Shown here in pieces: positions 41,021 to 44,560 of a stretch of DNA of 44,560 nt; position 1 is the stretch's first letter, and each line of letters opens with the position of its first letter. The stretch spans positions 1 through 44,560 of the forward strand of contig DWYV01000019.1 of NCBI GenBank assembly GCA_019118525.1, written 5' to 3'. Below the pieces are notes generated by a model. It saw only the letters and a program-made list of their open reading frames with translations. It made no database searches and was not told where the DNA came from. This DNA comes from Candidatus Bariatricus faecipullorum (GTDB lineage: Bacteria > Bacillota > Clostridia > Lachnospirales > Lachnospiraceae). Position numbers and translations under genes: made by a program.

Positions 41021-41695
41021 TTATACTCCGGTGTTCTCTGTACCGTCAAGGAGTGTAAGCAGTTCCTCTGCATGTTCTATCGTACAGTCCGCCCCGGTCT
41101 CTTCCAGGAGCGCCCTGGTACGAAATCCCCAGCAGACTCCGACGGTGTACATGCCCGCCGCTTTTCCCGTTTTCATATCCACATCGGAATCCCCGATGTA
41201 GATTCCATCCTCCGGACGAATTCCGAATTCTTTCAGAATTCCAAGCACTGCTGCCGGATCCGGCTTTTTCGGCACACCTTCTTTCTGGCCCTGAACATGG
41301 TCAAAAAGCTCCTTTCCGAAAAAGGTCTGCACCACGTCTACCGACTGTGCATGGGGCTTATTGGAAATAACGGCGGTCTTTATGCCTCTTCTCTTCAGCT
41401 CCTTCAGCATCTTTACAATACCGGGATAAGGCTTTACATGCCAGGTACAGTTCCTGGCAAAAACCCGACCGTACACCTCCATCCCCTGTTCCAGTTTCTG
41501 AAGCTTCTCATCTCCCGTGGCTTTGAGGGCTCTCTCCATAAGGCATCTGGCCCCGTCTCCCACAAAGCTTCTGCACTGCTCGGCAGTAATCGTATCCTGC
41601 CCCAGTTCCCGCAAAGTCTCATTCACGGAGATGGTCAGGGATTCCAGTGTGTCTGTCAGTGTTCCGTCCAAATCAAATATACATGCCTGATACAT
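41021..41695 (-). CDS. HAD-superfamily phosphatase, phosphoglycolate-phosphatase-like
   Basis: A 224-residue cytoplasmic hydrolase. Motif I FDLDGTLTDT has nucleophile Asp8 and Asp10. Motif II is the Ser in AVISNKPH. The motif III lysine is in KKPDP. Motif IV is YIGDSDVDM. A helical cap (about 15-90) sits between motifs I and II, as in Gph/PgmB-type enzymes. The exact substrate cannot be read from sequence. AAGGAG lies 7 nt before the ATG. It is the first of two genes in an operon with the small acidic protein. Confidence 0.9.
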   Translation of the reverse strand: MYQACIFDLDGTLTDTLESLTISVNETLRELGQDTITAEQCRSFVGDGARCLMERALKATGDEKLQKLEQGMEVYGRVFARNCTWHVKPYPGIVKMLKELKRRGIKTAVISNKPHAQSVDVVQTFFGKELFDHVQGQKEGVPKKPDPAAVLGILKEFGIRPEDGIYIGDSDVDMKTGKAAGMYTVGVCWGFRTRALLEETGADCTIEHAEELLTLLDGTENTGV

Positions 41696-41718
41696 TGCTG
41701 CTCTCCTTTTCTATGACT

Positions 41719-41747
41719 ATCATAGTATGAACACCGTTAAATTTCAA
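41719..41747 (-). promoter_or_regulatory. Sigma-A promoter of the HAD phosphatase operon
   Basis: On the minus strand TTGAAA (41742-41747), a 17-bp spacer and TATGAT (41719-41724), about 24 bp before the ATG. Confidence 0.75.
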
Positions 41748-41802
41748 CTACAAATTTTTTTCTTTGTCAAGGCGTAAAACTTTTTATATTTTTCCTGCCT
41801 TC

Positions 41803-41831
41803 GTATAAACCTTCCGGAAGTGGAGAAAATT
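41803..41831 (+). promoter_or_regulatory. Candidate sigma-F/sigma-G-type promoter of sigG
   Basis: GTATA (41803-41807) and GGAGAAAATT (41822-41831) match the forespore -35 and -10 patterns (GYWTA and GGNRANAHTW), with a 14-bp gap, one shorter than the usual B. subtilis spacing. No convincing sigma-A promoter is seen before sigG. This fits forespore-specific and autoregulated expression. Confidence 0.5.
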
Positions 41832-41866
41832 TCTACCAGACACCAGGAAGAGGAGGAATCCAGGAT

Positions 41867-42649
41867 ATGACAGCAAACAAAGTGGAAATCTGCGGGGTAA
41901 ACACATCAAAGCTCCCGCTTCTGAGCGAGCAGGAAAAAGAACAGCTTTTCGCCCGCATTAAAAAAGGGGATAAAGAGGCAAAAGAAGAATACATCCGGGG
42001 AAACTTAAGGCTTGTCCTGAGTGTCATACGAAGATTTTCCTCAAGCGGGGAGAATCCGGACGACCTGTTTCAGATTGGATGCATCGGTCTGATTAAAGCC
42101 ATCAATAACTTCAACCCGGAGCTGGAAGTCAAATTCTCTACTTATGCAGTTCCCATGATTATCGGGGAAATCCGCCGCTATATGCGGGACAACAATTCCA
42201 TACGGGTCAGCCGTTCCCTCCGGGATACCGCCTACAAAGCGATTTACGCCAGGGAAAACTATGTAAAGCAGCACTTAAAAGAACCGGGAATTCAGGAGAT
42301 TGCCGAAGAAATCGGCATCGCCCGGGAGGACATCGTCTATGCCCTGGACGCCATCCAGGTCCCCATGAGCCTGAACGAACCGGTATACAACGACAACGGG
42401 GACGCGCTCTATGTGATGGACCAGATTAGCGACAAGAAGAACCGGGAAGAAAAGTGGGTGGAAGACCTGTCGCTCCAGGCGGCCATGGACCGGCTGGGGG
42501 AGCGGGAGCGCTACATTATCCGCCTCCGCTTTTTCGAAGGGAAAACGCAGATGGAAGTGGCGCGGGAAATCGGGATTTCCCAGGCCCAGGTCAGCCGGCT
42601 GGAGAAAAACGCCCTGCGCCTGATGCGGCTGTATCTGCGGGAGGAATAA
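41867..42649 (+). CDS. sigG: Sporulation sigma factor SigG
   Basis: A 260-residue late-forespore sigma factor. The N-terminus NKVEICGVNTSKLP is the sigma-G signature that binds the anti-sigma factor. Region 2 has LFQIGCIGLIKAINNF and VKFSTYAVPMIIGEIRRY. Region 3 contains SRSLRDTAYKA, and region 4 a helix-turn-helix with GKTQMEVAREIGISQAQVSRLEK. Nearly every motif matches the B. subtilis protein. AGGAGG lies 10 nt before the ATG. The usual neighbours spoIIGA and sigE are not adjacent. It marks the organism as an endospore former by descent. Confidence 0.97.
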   Translation: MTANKVEICGVNTSKLPLLSEQEKEQLFARIKKGDKEAKEEYIRGNLRLVLSVIRRFSSSGENPDDLFQIGCIGLIKAINNFNPELEVKFSTYAVPMIIGEIRRYMRDNNSIRVSRSLRDTAYKAIYARENYVKQHLKEPGIQEIAEEIGIAREDIVYALDAIQVPMSLNEPVYNDNGDALYVMDQISDKKNREEKWVEDLSLQAAMDRLGERERYIIRLRFFEGKTQMEVAREIGISQAQVSRLEKNALRLMRLYLREE

Positions 42650-42698
42650 TCCCCTCCCCGGGCGGAGAAAGAATCCACCCGAAAATCTGGAAAACAGA

Positions 42699-42727
42699 CT
42701 GTACCCCGGCATGGAATGTAGTATAAT
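42699..42727 (+). promoter_or_regulatory. Probable promoter of the metallo-hydrolase gene
   Basis: A perfect TATAAT (42722-42727) with a poor -35 CTGTAC (42699-42704) at 17 bp. A small hairpin GGGCAG/CTGCCC follows in the leader at about 42746-42766. Confidence 0.5.
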
Positions 42728-42793
42728 ACAGGTATAAGATACTGGGGCAGACGCTGTCCTGCCCTGAGATTTCATGCAAAGGGGTTGAATTTT

Positions 42794-44407
42794 ATGAAGC
42801 TGACTTTTATCGGCGCCGCCCATGAAGTAACCGGAAGCTGCCACTTTCTGGAGGCCTGCGGCAAACGGATACTGATAGACTGCGGCATGGAACAGGGGCC
42901 TGACCTCTACGAAAATCAGGAGCTCCCCGTTACCGCCGGGGAAATCGATTATGTTCTTCTGACACACGCCCATATCGACCACTCCGGAAAACTGCCTCTC
43001 CTGGCGAAGGAGGGCTTTGCAGGAGACATTGTCTGCACCTTCGGCACTTCCGACCTGTGCAGTATCATGCTCCGTGACAGTGCCCACATCCAGGTGTCCG
43101 AGGCAGAATGGCGCAACCGGAAAGCCCGGCGTTCCGGCGCTCCGCTTTACGAGCCCATTTACGACATGGAAGACGCCCTGAAGGCCATCTCCCTTCTGGC
43201 TCCCGTGGATTACGGCCAGAAGATTGACCTCTGCGAGGGAATTCAGGTCCGCTTCACGGACGTGGGACACCTCCTGGGCTCCGCCTGCATTGAGGTGTGG
43301 ATTCAGGAGAACGGAACCAGCAGAAAAATCGTGTTTTCCGGAGATGTGGGAAATACGCACCAGCCGATTCTGCGGGACCCCCAGACTGTGGACGAAGCGG
43401 ATTATGTGGTTATCGAATCCACCTATGGAAACCGGATTCACTCTTCAAAACGGCCGGATTACATCGCGGAACTAAGCCGCATCCTCCGGGAGACCTTCTC
43501 CCGGGGCGGAAACGTGGTGATTCCTTCCTTCGCCGTGGGACGCACCCAGGAACTTCTGTACTTCTTCCGGGAAATCAAGGAAAAGAACCTGCTTCCGGAG
43601 TTTCCGGATTTTCCCGTGTATGTGGACAGCCCCCTGGCCATTGAGGCCACCAGCGTCTTTCAGAAAAATGTGTCCTCCTGCTTTGACGAGGAGGCCATGG
43701 CGCTGGTAGAAAAGGGCATCAATCCTCTGGTATTTCCGGGTCTGAAAACCACCATTACCACCGAGGAATCCAGACTCATCAACTTCGAGGAAAAGCCGAA
43801 GGTTATCATTTCCGCCTCCGGCATGTGTGAAGCCGGACGAATCCGCCATCATCTGAAACACAATCTGTGGCGGCCGGAATGTACGGTTCTCTTCGTAGGC
43901 TATCAGGCCGTGGGAACCCTGGGCCGGAAGCTTCTGGAAGGCGCCCAGTGTGTAAAACTCTTCGGAGAATCCATCGAAGTGCACGCCTCGATTCAGTCTC
44001 TGGAAGGAATCAGCGGACATGCGGACATGAACGGTCTTCTGAACTGGCTTTCCGGTTTTCAGCGGAAGCCTTCCCAGGTTTTCGTGGTGCACGGTGAGGA
44101 TACGGTCACGGATTCTTTTGCCGGCACCGTAACAGAGAAGCTTGGCATTCCCGCTTTTGCTCCTTTTACCGGAGGGTGTGTGGACCTGGCTTCCGGAACG
44201 GTGTTAAATCCCGGATACCGGATTCCCAAAAAGTCTTCCCAGAAGCCTGCGCGCCAGCGGGCCGCAGCAGCCTTCGACCGGACAGTCGCGGCTGCCCGCC
44301 GTCTCCTGGATGTGGTGATGAAAAACGAAGGTCTGGCAAACAAGGACCTGGCAAAACTGGAAAGCCAGATTCTGAACCTGGCAGAGAAATGGGACCGGGA
44401 CGAATAA
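42794..44407 (+). CDS. Beta-CASP metallo-beta-lactamase-fold hydrolase, probable ribonuclease
   Basis: A 537-residue enzyme of the CPSF73/RNase J-like group. The zinc motif THAHIDHSG has H58, H60, D62 and H63. Further ligands are likely in DVGHLLGSACIE and FSGDVG. The beta-CASP domain has VIPSFAVGRTQELLYFF and IISASGMCEAGRIRHHL, then GYQAVGTLGR and the final GHAD and VHGE histidines. About 75 basic residues follow as a C-terminal extension. I took the ATG at 42794, 9 nt after AAAGGGG; the TTG at 42785 abuts it. It is probably an RNA-processing nuclease; its targets are unknown. Confidence 0.92.
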   Translation: MKLTFIGAAHEVTGSCHFLEACGKRILIDCGMEQGPDLYENQELPVTAGEIDYVLLTHAHIDHSGKLPLLAKEGFAGDIVCTFGTSDLCSIMLRDSAHIQVSEAEWRNRKARRSGAPLYEPIYDMEDALKAISLLAPVDYGQKIDLCEGIQVRFTDVGHLLGSACIEVWIQENGTSRKIVFSGDVGNTHQPILRDPQTVDEADYVVIESTYGNRIHSSKRPDYIAELSRILRETFSRGGNVVIPSFAVGRTQELLYFFREIKEKNLLPEFPDFPVYVDSPLAIEATSVFQKNVSSCFDEEAMALVEKGINPLVFPGLKTTITTEESRLINFEEKPKVIISASGMCEAGRIRHHLKHNLWRPECTVLFVGYQAVGTLGRKLLEGAQCVKLFGESIEVHASIQSLEGISGHADMNGLLNWLSGFQRKPSQVFVVHGEDTVTDSFAGTVTEKLGIPAFAPFTGGCVDLASGTVLNPGYRIPKKSSQKPARQRAAAAFDRTVAAARRLLDVVMKNEGLANKDLAKLESQILNLAEKWDRDE

Positions 44408-44475
44408 CCGTCCCCGGCCCGGACAGAACAAAGGGGCTGTCGGTTAATACCGGATTTTAACCCCTGACATGCAAG

Positions 44476-44546
44476 GAAGAGACAATCCCAGAGAATTCGG
44501 ACTTTTTAAGAACTGAATTCTCTGCTGGACTGTCTCTTCATTTTTA
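44476..44546 (+). terminator. Terminator after the metallo-hydrolase gene
   Basis: A long two-part stem: GAAGAGACA (44476-44484) with TGTCTCTTC (44531-44539), and AGAGAATTC (44490-44498) with GAATTCTCT (44515-44523), followed by ATTTTTAT. A second, smaller inverted repeat GGTTAA/TTAACC lies at 44442-44462. No gene is seen from 44408 to the window end. Confidence 0.8.
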
Positions 44547-44560
44547 TCCCTCTTATTTTA

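Noticed and set aside
1..44560. CRISPR arrays, tRNA or rRNA genes, prophage or insertion-sequence transposases
   Set aside because: No regularly spaced repeats, tRNA cloverleaf, rRNA core sequence or transposase/integrase motifs were seen by eye on either strand.

Overview
The window looks like chromosomal DNA of an anaerobic, spore-forming Firmicute, most likely a fairly GC-rich member of the Lachnospiraceae. The evidence is a full-length sporulation sigma-G gene, the cobalt-early (anaerobic) corrin pathway, strong AGGAGG ribosome-binding sites and gene types common in gut Clostridia. The genus cannot be fixed from sequence alone.

Layout. (1) 1-5210: an ABC-2 exporter (two permeases and an ATPase, minus strand) divergent from a NarL/LuxR-type two-component pair (plus strand), bracketed by two inverted copies of a GGGGACGGGTAC palindrome. 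(2) 5221-7493: tdh-kbl threonine degradation genes (minus). (3) 7726-11561: a sigma-A promoter, cobalamin riboswitch and terminator, then cbiM-cbiN-cbiQ-cbiO (cobalt ECF importer) and cbiK (cobaltochelatase). (4) 11556-16319: a second signalling/transport cassette made of an OmpR-type kinase and regulator (minus) divergent from an ATPase, two permeases and a small membrane protein (plus), resembling lantibiotic-immunity exporters. (5) 34819 down to 16307: an 18.5-kb minus-strand operon, in transcription order sirC, hemC, cobA-hemD, cbiD, cbiL, cbiF, cbiG, cbiH, cbiJ-E-T fusion, cbiA, cobT, cobU, cobS, cobC, cbiB, cobD, cbiP, GNAT-cbiC fusion. (6) 34895-44560: housekeeping genes: a SurA/PrsA-like lipoprotein, mfd, pth, a membrane-anchored FMN-binding-like protein, a small acidic protein, a HAD phosphatase, sigG and a beta-CASP metallo-hydrolase.

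How the genes work together. CobA-HemD and HemC make uroporphyrinogen III and precorrin-2. SirC oxidises this to sirohydrochlorin. CbiMNQO brings in Co2+ and CbiK inserts it. CbiL, H, F, G, D, J, E, T and C build cobyrinate, CbiA and CbiP amidate it, CobD and CbiB add the aminopropanol arm, and CobU, CobS, CobT and CobC assemble the nucleotide loop. Early tetrapyrrole genes (hemA, hemB, hemL), a corrinoid adenosyltransferase, a threonine kinase and lower-ligand synthesis genes are not in the window. The riboswitch sits only on the import/chelation operon. The large biosynthetic operon starts 76 bp after a lipoprotein gene with no visible riboswitch.

The most notable points are the GNAT-CbiC fusion, the CbiJ-CbiE-CbiT triple fusion, the split regulation of the pathway, the phased TGTAAGG repeats in the exporter promoter, and the palindromes flanking the first exporter module. 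Nothing here is clearly a wholly new system. The second exporter cassette lies between two cobalamin operons and its ends overlap them tail to tail.
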